Assembly (NCBI GenBank): GCA_020466095.1
Contig: CM035808.1
Coordinates: 84,422,779-84,486,778 of the forward strand
DNA from: Chlorops oryzae
Taxonomy: Eukaryota > Arthropoda > Insecta > Diptera > Chloropidae
Direction: 5' to 3'
DNA: 64,000 bases
Shown: positions 55,097 through 64,000 of the stretch, one piece after another
How positions within the stretch are numbered: position 1 is the stretch's first letter
Layout: each line of letters starts with the position of its first letter
Notes under the pieces: generated by a model
What the model was told of the DNA's origin: nothing
Databases searched by the model: none
The model's input: the letters and a program-made list of their open reading frames with translations, nothing else
Program-made: the position numbers and the translations under genes

Positions 55097-57200
55097 GGTC
55101 CCAAAATACTGCCTTGTGGCACACCGGATGTTGCCACAAAGGGATAAGATTGTACACCATCAATGGATACCAAGGATATACGATTTAAAAGATAGGATTT
55201 AAGCTACTTTAGGAAATTGGAATGAAATCCAAATGCAGCCAGTTTTTTTACTAATACAGAATGAGCCACCTTGTCAAATGCCTTCGAAAAATCAGTATAA
55301 ATAACGTCAACTTGAGAGCCTTGAGAAAAAGCAGAGATACAATACTCAGAAAAAATCGTTAGATTCGTTAGAGTTGATCTACCCGAAATAAAACCGTGTT
55401 GATCCGGCGAGATATAGCTTTTTACAGCGAAATACATTCTGTCTTTCACTATCGATTCAAAAAGTTTGCTAATATTGGATAGTTTAGAGATAGGCGTATA
55501 GTTTGCAATGTCATTTTTGTTTCCTGATTTAAAAATAGGCGTCATAAATGCTTTTTTCCAATCATCGATAAAATTACCCGATTCCAAGGACTTGTTAAAA
55601 ATTAATTTCAAAGGCAGAGCTACAGAGGTGGCACAACTTTTTAGTAGAATACCGGAAAATCCATCGACATCCAGTTTAGTGGAGGATTTCATTTTAAAGA
55701 TGCCTGATAATATTACCTCTTCAGTCAAGACTAAAGATCGGAAGTTCAAACTGGATAAAGGGGCAGTCTCATCAAAGCACAAATCAAAGGCAGGCTCGAA
55801 ATTTGGTTTGAAAAATTTTGCAAATAAGTTAGATGATTCAATTGCTGAATGAGAGGAAACATCATTTAGAAACATCTTTTTAGGGATGCTTGAACTCTTT
55901 TTTCTTGAATTGATATAACGCCAAAACTCTTTAGGGTTTGATTTTATATTAGCTTCAAATTTTGATATATAGTTTCTGAACAGATATTTATCTAAGAAAT
56001 TAAATTCACGCATATAATGCCTGTATTTAGTGAATGATTCAGCATTACCAGTAGCAAGATACTTTTTATGAAATTTATTCCTAAAATTTTTCAGCTTTCT
56101 CAACCCCGGAGTAGACCAAGGTATGCTATATTTCTTATAAGAAATACAAGGGATTAAATCATTAAAAAAGCTCGTCAGTTTAGACTTCAAACAATAGAAA
56201 GCAGTATCAGTGCGTAAATATTTAAATTCCGAATCCCAATCAACGCTATTGATTCGCATATTCAATTCATCAAAATTACAATTCTTATAGTCATAGGAAA
56301 TAGGAGTTACGTTTTCGACTTTAAGAGGTAAGAAGTCATAAAATTCAAGAGAAATTGACAACGGTAAATGGTGTAAACTCTCTGCGGAAATAGCAAACGG
56401 AGTTTCAGTTACATTATAGTTTACATTATTACTAATAAAAACTAAATCAAGCAGCCTGCGTAACTTATTAAATGAACTGTTTATTTGTAGGAGATCAACA
56501 TCAGATAAGCGATCAATTAAATATAGTTCTATATCACTAGTTCCATTAAAAGGAGTAAGCCTCATGCCAACTCGTGTGAGATTCCATACCAGTTTGCTCA
56601 GGTTAAAATCCCCAACCGCACACACATGATCATTTCCACTTTTGTTATTAGCCACAAAATGTATATTATCAATATGCGCTTTATATAGCTCAAACGAGCT
56701 GTTTGGAGGAATGTAAGATGCCAATAGGAACAAAGAACCCATTTGAGAATGAACAGCAGCACAAAGTTGATCTAATAGAGAATCATTAATTTTCAGCGAG
56801 ATAAGAGATGCGGAAAGAGTGAGTTTAACTGCAATAATGACCCCACCCCCCCCTTATGCAACCAGTTTTTATATAATCACGATCCTTTCGAAAAATATTA
56901 TAGATATTAGAATCAAAAAACTCTTCATTATAGAAGTTTTAATTTAGCCAAGTTTCAGTTTTAACTATAACATCAAATTCCGAATTAGTTGTTAAGTTAT
57001 AAATTAAATTAGATTTAGTTCGCATACCAGCAACATTTTGATAAAAAATCTTAAGTGAACCAAAAATATTATTATTACTTCTACTGTCAACAAATCGATT
57101 ATTAACAGATCTTACAGGTGAAAGACTATTGAGAATAGAATTTATGTGATTTACATTATTATACGTTAAGATATCATTTGCGGCTCGCTTTGTTTTTAAA
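55097..57200 (-). pseudogene. LINE endonuclease and reverse transcriptase, N-terminal half
   Basis: On the minus strand LKIFYQNVAGMRTKSNL and FDVIVKTETWLN (about 57060-56940) start an APE-type endonuclease that nicks the target. A break follows near 56940-56742. The long frame 56742-55204 (512 aa) holds the endonuclease end (CAVGDFNLSKLVW), RT fingers (MTPIFKSGNKNDIANYTPIS), the palm site VIYTDFSKAFDKVAH and GFISGRSTLTNL. After a stop near 55204, SGVPQGSILGPLLF (site B) runs to the insertion at 55096. It continues at 50318. Confidence 0.87.
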
Positions 57201-57254
57201 AAAAAACGAAAAGCGCGGACTCTGACTTCCGCAGGCCAAAGTGACGAAACATTA

Positions 57255-57719
57255 GCCACGAGGTCCCTAGCATTCACACCTCGGCTAGCTAAATCAGCTG
57301 GGTTGGAAGCAGACTCGACATGCAACCATGTCGATGGACCAATGCACTGTAGGATTTTGGAAACGCGATTGCCTATGAAGCTTTTCCAGTGACAAGGTGG
57401 TTTCTGCAACCATGTTAGAACTATCGTGGAATCGGTCCAAAAGAACCATTTCCGCAAGCAGCACCGCGTCACGCAATTCCTACCGGGGAAGCGACACTGT
57501 TTTTACGGGAGCTACTCTGCTTTTCGCGGTTAATAAGTGTGTTGAAACCACACTGCCTTTTTGAATTCGAACATATAATGCAGCCGCGTATGCTTTTTCC
57601 GATGCGTCGCAGAATCCGTGAAGTTCAAAATCACACTCAGGTTGATAGTCGACCCATCGCGGAACCCGTATGCTATCAATGCTAGGATAATTTTCCCGGA
57701 AGATTACCCATTTTCTCAT
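57255..57719 (-). pseudogene. B2 RNase H
   Basis: 57719-57480 reads FELHGFCDASEKAYAAALYV and KSRVAPVKTVSLPR. 57472-57255 reads FFWTDSTIVLTWLQKPPCHW, then ASNPADLASRGVNARDLVAN up to the LINE. These are the RNase H region and linker of Bel-Pao pol. One frame break lies near 57476. Confidence 0.85.
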
Positions 57720-57767
57720 GCAGGCTTTAGAATGAGCGGAGTCCCAATCTATGCGAGATAGCCAAAT

Positions 57768-58631
57768 CTACTGCATAAATATCTTCCCACAAACGACTAT
57801 TGGAGATAGCCAGCCGGCTGGATCAAACAATTTCGCTATTTGGGACAAAAATTCGCGTTTGGGAAATGTTAGCTTAATTTTTAGAGGGACAGTATGGAAA
57901 TAGAACGTATCAGTTTGTGCGTTCCATCTGATACCGAGAGTCTTAGCAAGACTACGCTCCTCCAAAGAGAGAAATTCTTCCTGAAGAAGAGTTGTTTTCG
58001 GGAGACCTTCCGACACTGCCTGTGAATTGGATGTCCATTTCCGCAATGGAAATCTTGCGGATTCTAAGGCAGTTTGCAACTCATCTCGCGGCTGAACAGT
58101 TGATTCGACCGTGTGGCCGCCTGCTAAAACGTCGTCTACGTACATTGACTCTCGGAGGATTCTACTCGCCAATGGGTATGATGGTTCCACATCATCGGCC
58201 AATTGAAAAAGCGATCGAATAGCGAGATAGGGAGCGCAATTTACTCCAAACGTCACTGTCTTCAATTCGAAATGGGCCACATCTTCTCCAGGGGCCTGAC
58301 GAAACAGGATTCTTTGGAAAGGAGTATGATTCGGCGTAACTAAAATTTTCCTATACATTTTTTGTATATCGGCGTTGAAGACAAATTGGAAAAATCGTCA
58401 CTTAAGAATAAGGAGCGTCAAATCTGACTGCAAAACTGGGACAGTATGCAAGAGATCATTTAAACTGATCGAATTTTCGGACGGACAGGATGCGTTAAAA
58501 AAGACACGATTCTTGGTTGTCGTATTCTCTTCTTTGATTACAGCGTGGTGTAGCAGATAAAAATGACTAGATGCGGAAGCACTTGGACTGTGAACACGTT
58601 CCATGTGCCCGAGCTCCACATATTCTTGCAA
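57768..58631 (-). pseudogene. B2 reverse transcriptase
   Basis: 58631-58398 carries the N-terminal part (ELGHMERVHSPSASASSHFY, HHAVIKEENTTTKNRVFFNA). 58358-57768 carries the palm (LFRQAPGEDVAHFELKTVTFG) and the site-C box SMYVDDVLAGGH, then KRE-FLSQIAKLFDPAGWLSP. The frame is broken near 58380. Upstream of 58631 the sequence switches to the inverted block. Confidence 0.83.
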
Positions 58632-58639
58632 TACGGAAT

Positions 58640-60187
58640 CTGGTCGTCAAAGCAAGGCATCAAACGGCTTACAATGCTTATGTTCGGTGTCCCTCTACGA
58701 TATACGAAATGCTTGCCAATTTAGATAAGCGGGAAAAATTAAATTCGACGGCACTTTCGATGCCTAATCAGGAACTTTCAAATTCCTGTTTACGGTTACC
58801 TCCATGCGATCTAGAGGAATTTGAGGGCGATTATGCAGCATGGCCCTCATTTCGCGACCTTTTTGATGTCATTTACATTAAGAATTCGCGGTTGAGCCCG
58901 GTCTATAATTATTTCTTTTAAATCGAAAGACCAAAGGAGAAGCACGGGATATCGTTAAAAAAGCTCCTCTTACCAACGAAGGTTTTGTCATCGCGTGGCA
59001 TGATTTAAAGGAACGGTTTGAAAACAAACGCATCCTCGTTAATTCGCAGTACAGGCTTTTATTTAGTGTCGCGAATATCACGTCGGAATCGGGAGCTGCC
59101 TTAAAAAAGCTGCTTAGCACCGGTAATGGGTGTTTGTCCGCCCTAAAGTTACACGCGATGGTTGAATTGAGGCACGAGGATCGAATTTATTATGCTAGGA
59201 CGCTATAAGACTCGGGTTCGGAAGGAACATTAATTTCAGAAAAGGTGCAACGGAGGCTTCAATTGCCTTCTTCGTCCGTGTGTGCATCCATTACTGGAGT
59301 GGGGGCTTCCGCCAATATTAAATTGAGATACGCGTGTACCATTTCGATTGGTTCCATTCTTTTCGAAGATATTAAGATAGAAACCACCGCGTTAGTATTT
59401 CCCAAGATCACCGGCGATCGGCCTTCGTGCTCGATCGATCGGTCTTATTTTTCGCACCTTCCAAAACTTCAGTTCGCTGATACAAATTTTTAAAAAAGAT
59501 CGGCGATCGATGTCCTTATCGGTGCAAATATTCTTCCAATGGTGTTGAAAGATGGCGTTCGGTGAAATATCTTTGGATCTTTGATAGCGCAAGAGACGGT
59601 ATTCGGGTGGATTTTGACCGGTCCCATTTTTTCGAAGAACTCATTTTCGGTTACCGCAAATCTTTACGTGTGGCGGTTCTATGGAAAAAGCAATTACTCG
59701 CTTTTGGGAGGTGGAGGATCTTCCTCAAAAAAGAATAGAATCGGAAGAAGATCAACTTTGCGAAGAACTGTTCAAAAATACCCTTAAAAGGAATAGTGAA
59801 GGTCGCTATATTATTTCTCTGCCATTCAAGGCCAGTTTTCCGCGCGAGATAACGATAGGTTCATCTCGAAAAATAGCTTTCGCGCAATTTCTTCGTAATG
59901 AAGCGCGATTAAATAAAAATCCGCAATTTAAACTCGAATACGATACCGTATTGCAGGAAAATGTGGAACTCGGACACATGGAACGTGTTCACAGTCCAAG
60001 TGCTTCCGCATCTAGTCATTTTTTTTTGCCACACCACGCTGTAATCAAAGAAGAGAGCACGACAACCAAGATTCGTGTCGTTTTTAACGCATCCAGTCCG
60101 TCCGACAATTCGATCAGTTTAAATGATCTCTTGCATACTGGCCCAGTTTTGCAGTCAGATTTGACGCTCCTTATTCTTAAGAGGTAA
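58640..60187 (+). pseudogene. Inverted block inside B2: gag, protease and RT start
   Basis: Read on plus, opposite to the rest of B2. 58640-58740 is a gag piece (KARHQTAYNAYVRC, MLANLDKREKL). 58800-59160 is the DUF1759-type Gag (CDLEEFEGDYAAWPSFRDLF, APLTNEGFVIAWHDLKERF). 59200-59500 is protease (DSGSEGTLISEKVQRRL). 59580-60187 is the RT N-terminus (FWEVEDLPQKR, NVELGHMERVHSPSASA) to LLILKR. Both block ends duplicate flanking B2 sequence in reverse: 59955-60180 mirrors 58390-58625, and 58640-58735 mirrors 60190-60290. The zinc-knuckle part between Gag and protease is missing. Confidence 0.8.
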
Positions 60188-60194
60188 TTTTTCC

Positions 60195-60516
60195 CGCTTA
60201 TCTAAATTGGCAAGCATTTCGTTTATCGTGGAGACACCGAACATAAGCATTGTAAGCCGTTTGATGCCTTGCTTTGATGACCGGAATGTCGTTTGCATCA
60301 AACGCCTTTTCCTCTCGATCGGATTCTTTATCCTCCGCGACCGCTTGAAGATAGCTGTCATATTTATTTTTAACTATCTTCCACCAAATTCCCAAATTCA
60401 TCGCTATGGATGTCTAAGGATGCAGCCGAATGCCTAGCTGCTTCGATGCTATTGAAATTTGCTTCGAAATCCATCAAATTATCGGTAGCACGAATAAATG
60501 CATCGAAGGTCGACAT
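60195..60516 (-). pseudogene. B2 Gag N-terminus
   Basis: Starts at the ATG 60516 (MSTFDAFIRATDNLMDF), runs SIEAARHSAASLDIHS, then after a frame break WWKIVKNKYDSYLQAVAED and KARHQTAYNAYVRC. It stops where the inverted block begins. It is typical of Bel-Pao Gag starts. Upstream is an 845-bp untranslated leader. Confidence 0.75.
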
Positions 60517-61330
60517 GATGCTTAAAATTTGCAAATAAAACAAACCGAGTATCGAATTGGATTGTAAAACAACAAAAATGAGTTGCAAAGGAAATGCACT
60601 TAAGTTTTTTGTTCCGCAGGGTAATTCAAAGTTTTGCACACGAAATGCACATATATTTTTGTTCTGCAGTGTAAATCAAGCAAAATGGATCGCAAGTGAT
60701 TCTCAACAAGTACGCTTTGTGCTATTGCTTGGAAATAAAGGCGCTCAAATTGCTTTACGAATGATCACGCGTAATTTGCGAGAACAAAGAGAAACATCGT
60801 TGTTATTGTTGTTGGACGTTGCATCTGACGCTCGAAACCGTCTTAAATGCCTTTGAACAAAAGGAACTATGTTCAGCGGAAGAAGAAAACCGAAAAAACA
60901 GCCGTTTCTATTTAAAATAATTGAAGTCACTGACTATATACGACTTCTAATCGGAGTTTATGTACTTATATGTATATATGTACCGTGTCTATGTATTGGC
61001 TCACCCGAAACCGAAAAGAACAAAGGGATCGACGACACTTTACCGGCACTCGTATGTATGTGTTTGGATTACACGTAAGAGATCGAATTCTATGTCACCT
61101 TTGGCGCGCGCGGCAACTACATATGTATGTACGTTGATACATGCGATATATATATGTATATGTATATATATGTGAAATAGAGGAACTGAAACTGTTCGGA
61201 TGGACCGCGAACGATTCAAAATTAAGTAAATTCACTTTTTACTTTATGGAGACAAATTGCACTTTGCACTTTATTACCTACATATGCAAACGTACCTTTT
61301 ATTTACAACAGGGAATATATGGGTGGTTTT
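60517..61330 (-). other. B2 untranslated leader
   Basis: Between primer site and Gag start. No ORF of note; includes TATATGTATA-rich runs near 60960-61170. It could hold the splice donor for the downstream ORF. Confidence 0.5.
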
Positions 61331-61339
61331 TCCTTTTTC

Positions 61340-61362
61340 AGAGATCCGGCTCGAAGGACCAA
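61340..61362 (-). promoter_or_regulatory. B2 primer-binding site, tRNA-Tyr type
   Basis: On the minus strand TTGGTCCTTCGAGCCGGATC follows the LTR directly. It is complementary to the 3' end of insect tRNA-Tyr over 18 bases. Confidence 0.72.
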
Positions 61363-61826
61363 TGTTTGCTCTGATATGGCGAATTTCCAAGTAGATCTTC
61401 TTGATGAGGATTGGATGAGTCTCTCTTTGAGTGGACTGTCTGTAGAAATAGAAGCTATTACTTTGAGCCGTTTCCGACGGATTTGAGTCAAAGTAAACCG
61501 AGAAGAGAGAAAAAAAAACCAGAATCAGCAAAAGAAAACACCAAAAGAATTTTATTGTTAGCAAGGAATGCTTTATTGTACCTGTTGTGTCGGATTCCAA
61601 AGACGAAGTAAAAAAATGCACCAGGTTGTGCACTTTACCAATATATTAAAATAACTAGTATTAAATTAAACCTAGGATTTAACAAAACTAGTATTGGTTA
61701 ATAAACCGGTATTTTTGACCCGACCACTATTCTTTTGATCTTTGGGATCCTTCTCTTTCTCTCGAAGATTCTCCGCCTTTCGCTCTGTATGGTACTAAAC
61801 AGCTGTTTTCTGTCATGGCCTAAACA
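61363..61826 (-). repeat. B2 5' LTR
   Basis: A copy of 44745-45210. On plus it ends CCTAAACA and is followed by the ATGTG duplication. Confidence 0.88.
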
Positions 61827-61831
61827 ATGTG

Positions 61832-62180
61832 TATGGGAAAAACTTGGTCTTATAACAAGATAACTTTTGGAATTATTGTAATTAAGTATGCAGTTGTATT
61901 TTTTATAAAGTCAAGGCCAATGATACCGTCACAATGTATTTGAAAATCGATTTGAACTACTTGAAAGTGATGAGTTAAATTGTAGTTTTTCATCAATATT
62001 GAACCATGAACATATCCAAAAGTTAAGACTGTTCCTTATCTAAGTCCAGTTAAATTAAACGTAGAATTTTGATTAATTATTGAGTTTCTTATACAGTTTT
62101 GTTTTATGAGGCTGATGTCGGAACCAGTGTCTAGTAAAAAAATATTTTCTGATTTATGAAAGGAAGTTTTGACAGTGATG
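61832..62180 (-). pseudogene. G2 protease
   Basis: The minus strand reads FLLDTGSDISLIKQNCIRNS, later HCDGIIGLDFI, a retropepsin with D-T-G intact. One stop occurs near 62040. It continues into RT at 44739 once B2 is removed. Confidence 0.8.
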
Positions 62181-62189
62181 TAGTTCTTG

Positions 62190-63187
62190 AATTTGAGATA
62201 AATGCTTAGGATTTGAAGTCTTTGTTTTAATTTTGTGGGTATTGCTGAGTTAATGTCCCCAGTTGGGCATTTTGGGGAGCAGACTCGTTTCCCAGATTTG
62301 CTTCGATAGCTCGGACATTGCCAGAACTAGCTCCGCGTCCACGGCCGCGATTGTAGTGGTTGTATTTTCTATTTTTTGAATTATTATTGCGATGTTGGTT
62401 ATATCGTGTATAGCCACCACGTCCGCGGTGCCGATTTCTATTATTTGTGAAATTGTCTCTTCGGGAAAAGTTTCCTCGGCTATTGATATTAAATACCGAC
62501 TTGATTCAGTCGCTGCGGTACAACTGTTGACAAATTTTGCAACTGCCTCATTTAGATTAACGAAATTACCCGACTCTATTATCATTTTCATTCTATCGTT
62601 ACAAGCATTTGTAGTCAATGCTTTAACAGCAATTGAGGTCGAATATTTAACTGCATGATCAGGGTTCAGTCTGTCAGAAATGTATGCATTATGTAATGAT
62701 TTTGTTAAGTCGTCAATTTCGTTACAAAATGCCGTGGCATTTTTATTTTGCTGGTTGGTGTTGAGAAGTTTTGGTGTGATAACGTCAATAGACTCTCCTT
62801 TTACTGACAATTTAAGTTTGTGCAGTATTTGTGCTATAGTTGATTCTGTATCCAAAAGATTTCTTGCTGTGCCTTTCAATTTGGTTTTTATTAGTGTAAC
62901 TGCTACTCTTGCGTGTTTCTCTTTTATAAGTTCGACCAGATCGATTGCATCCAGAAAACTTCGCAAGTTCTCGGGCTTGCCATCGAAATCTGGGATAAGC
63001 TTACTAGCATTATTGAGAAATTCTTGAATTGAAGGCATTTTTTCTGCTTTTATTGATTCTGAATCTGAGTCGGGTACTTCAATGAATTTTAAATAAAAAA
63101 TTGACGTTAAATCTTGTGGTACTTTATCTTTGATTTCAAATTTTTTCAATAATATCGAGAATCCGTTTTTAAGATTTTGAAAATAAT
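62190..63187 (-). pseudogene. G2 Gag, 412-like
   Basis: 63149-62250 is open: MPSIQEFLNNASKLIPDFDG, RSFLDAIDLVELIKEKHARV, KLKGTARNLLDTEST, then the RGG/Asn-rich tail in another frame after a one- or two-base loss near 62500 relative to G1. It contains about 150 bp (near 62900-62975) that G1 lacks. Its 5' end is cut at 63187. Confidence 0.8.
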
Positions 63188-63432
63188 TTTTGAATTTATT
63201 TCATTAATTATTATTTTTGGGCTTTTGGTCCCTCAATTTTCACTTATAGTGAAAAATGTATTATTTTGGCAATTGAAAAAATTTATTTTTCATAAATTGC
63301 CGAGAAGTGTGGAAAGCCGATACGACCGGTTTCGAACCCAGCTTACAGGTTCGTCATCAGGTATCTTTAACCAACACCTTAGCCACTCTGACCACCTCAG
63401 CGATGTGAGGTAGGTCGGCTAAATTGTGCATA
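63188..63432 (-). repeat. tRNA-derived SINE
   Basis: On the minus strand GTCAGAGTGGCTAAGGTG (A box) precedes GGGTTCGAAACC (B box), then an AT-rich tail to 63188. It interrupts G2 gag. The head resembles a Leu/Ser-type tRNA with a long variable region. Confidence 0.65.
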
Positions 63433-63434
63433 TA

Positions 63435-64000
63435 ACAGGTTGGCTGATAAGTCCCCGGTCTAACAAAGAAAAACACATTTTTTTTGTCAAAATTCGTTTT
63501 TATTATTCAACATATTCCCTTTAAGAGCGATACAACGATTATAACGACCTTCCAATTTTTTGATACCATTTTGGTAGTACTCCTTCGGTTTTGCCTCAAA
63601 ATAGGCGTCAGTTTCGGAGATCACCTCTTCATTGCAGCCAAATTTTTCCCTGCGAGCATCCTTTTGAGGTCTGAGAAGAAGAAAAAGTCGCTGGGGGCCA
63701 GATCTGGAGAATACGGTGGGTGGGGAAGCAATTCGAAGCCTAATTCATGAATTTTTGCCATCGTTCTCAATGACTTGTGGCACGGTGCGTTGTCTTGGTG
63801 GAACAACACTTTTTTCTTCTTCATATGGGGCCATTTTGCCGTGATTTCGACCTTCAAACGCTCCAATAACGACATATAATAGTCACTGTTGATGGTTTTT
63901 CCCTTCTCAAGATAATCGATAAAAATTATTCCATGCCCATCCCAAAAAACAGAGGCCATTACTTTGCCAGCGGACTTTTGAGTCTTTCCACGCTTCGGAG
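63435..64000 (-). mobile_element. mariner element 2, cut by the window edge
   Basis: Same end sequence as mariner 1 (ACAGGTTGGCTGATAAGTCC) after TA (63433-63434). It lies next to the SINE. Confidence 0.88.
63621..63959 (-). CDS. mariner transposase, C-terminal part (copy 2)
   Basis: 112 aa with LFHQDNAPCH and YSPDLAPSDFFFF, i.e. the second and third catalytic Asp. The frame is intact through LKRMLAGK, unlike copy 1. The upstream half lies beyond the window, so its state is unknown. Confidence 0.85.
   Translation of the reverse strand: MASVFWDGHGIIFIDYLEKGKTINSDYYMSLLERLKVEITAKWPHMKKKKVLFHQDNAPCHKSLRTMAKIHELGFELLPHPPYSPDLAPSDFFFFSDLKRMLAGKNLAAMKR

Larger units (their letters stand above)
49290..57249 (-). 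mobile_element. Non-LTR retrotransposon (LINE, Jockey/CR1-like), 5'-truncated and split
   Basis: It inserted into B2 RNase H/integrase with a 5-bp duplication CATTA (49285-49289, 57250-57254). On the minus strand the 3' end is an AAAT-repeat tail (plus 49290-49325). It encodes endonuclease and RT. A 4.75-kb block (50319-55071) splits the RT between sites B and C. Without it the LINE is about 3.2 kb. ORF1 is absent or reduced to a few codons. Confidence 0.85.
44745..61826 (-). mobile_element. Bel-Pao LTR retrotransposon B2, 17 kb with nested insertions
   Basis: It has LTRs at 44745-45210 and 61363-61826 (about 3% different by eye) and an exact 5-bp duplication ATGTG (44740-44744, 61827-61831). 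The uninterrupted target exists in G1 at about 34917. On the minus strand: tRNA-Tyr primer site, leader, gag start, an inverted gag-protease-RT block, RT, RNase H, LINE insertion, integrase, mariner insertion, integrase tail and the extra zinc-knuckle/protease-like ORF. Without insertions it is about 7.8 kb. Confidence 0.88.
41142..63187 (-). mobile_element. 412-like gypsy element G2, split by Bel-Pao B2
   Basis: On the minus strand: gag (63187-62190), protease (62180-61832), Bel-Pao B2 (61826-44745), RT-RNase H-integrase (44739-41418), polypurine tract and LTR. Its 5' end is cut off at 63187 by a SINE/mariner segment and the window edge. ORFs contain stops and frameshifts throughout. Confidence 0.82.

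Noticed and set aside
54901..55173. A 90-aa ORF as one protein
   Set aside because: Only its first 33 residues are LINE RT; the rest is translated satellite repeat after the insertion point.

Overview
This 64-kb window looks like an AT-rich insect genome, most probably a fly (Diptera). The evidence is 50-70 bp introns, a 412/mdg1-like retrotransposon, an I-clade LINE tail with TAA repeats, Bel-Pao elements, mariner, Transib and many tRNA-derived SINE heads. I recognise no intact host gene. Almost everything that can be explained is transposable-element sequence, much of it nested. All products are named from motifs read by eye; no database search was possible.

Layout. 1-10.1 kb: AT-rich non-coding DNA with small inverted-repeat elements and tRNA-like SINE heads. 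10.1-16.6 kb: a hAT-like element (CAGGGATGCCC ends, 8-bp target duplication CTTATATT) that holds a complete Transib transposon (10263-15683). Transib is the transposon superfamily from which RAG1 is thought to derive. Its ends carry the CACAGTG heptamer and a CGGCG target duplication. It encodes a four-exon RAG1-like transposase on the minus strand, broken by a stop, a frameshift and a nested 1.76-kb element. 16.6-22.2 kb: two long inverted repeats. 22.2-28.5 kb: a gypsy integrase relic split by a complete 5.3-kb gypsy element with a tRNA-Pro-type primer site. 29.0-41.1 kb: a 412-like element whose 3' LTR is interrupted by a complete Bel-Pao element (B1) and whose body carries an unidentified 2.7-kb insertion with a 197-aa ORF. 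41.1-63.2 kb: a second 412-like element that shares the LTR at 40534-41141 with the first.

The second 412-like element contains a 17-kb Bel-Pao element (B2, 44745-61826). B2 contains a mariner, an internal inverted block and a LINE (49290-57249). The LINE is itself split by a 4.75-kb block of duplicated satellite-like DNA. Insertion order is therefore readable: 412-like, then Bel-Pao, then LINE and mariner, then the satellite block.

The two observations I rate highest are the Transib/RAG1-like element with both ends intact, and an extra ORF shared by both Bel-Pao elements. That ORF lies downstream of integrase behind a plausible splice acceptor, where an env gene would sit. It encodes zinc knuckles plus a protease-like (DUF1758-type) domain that has lost the D-S/T-G catalytic motif.
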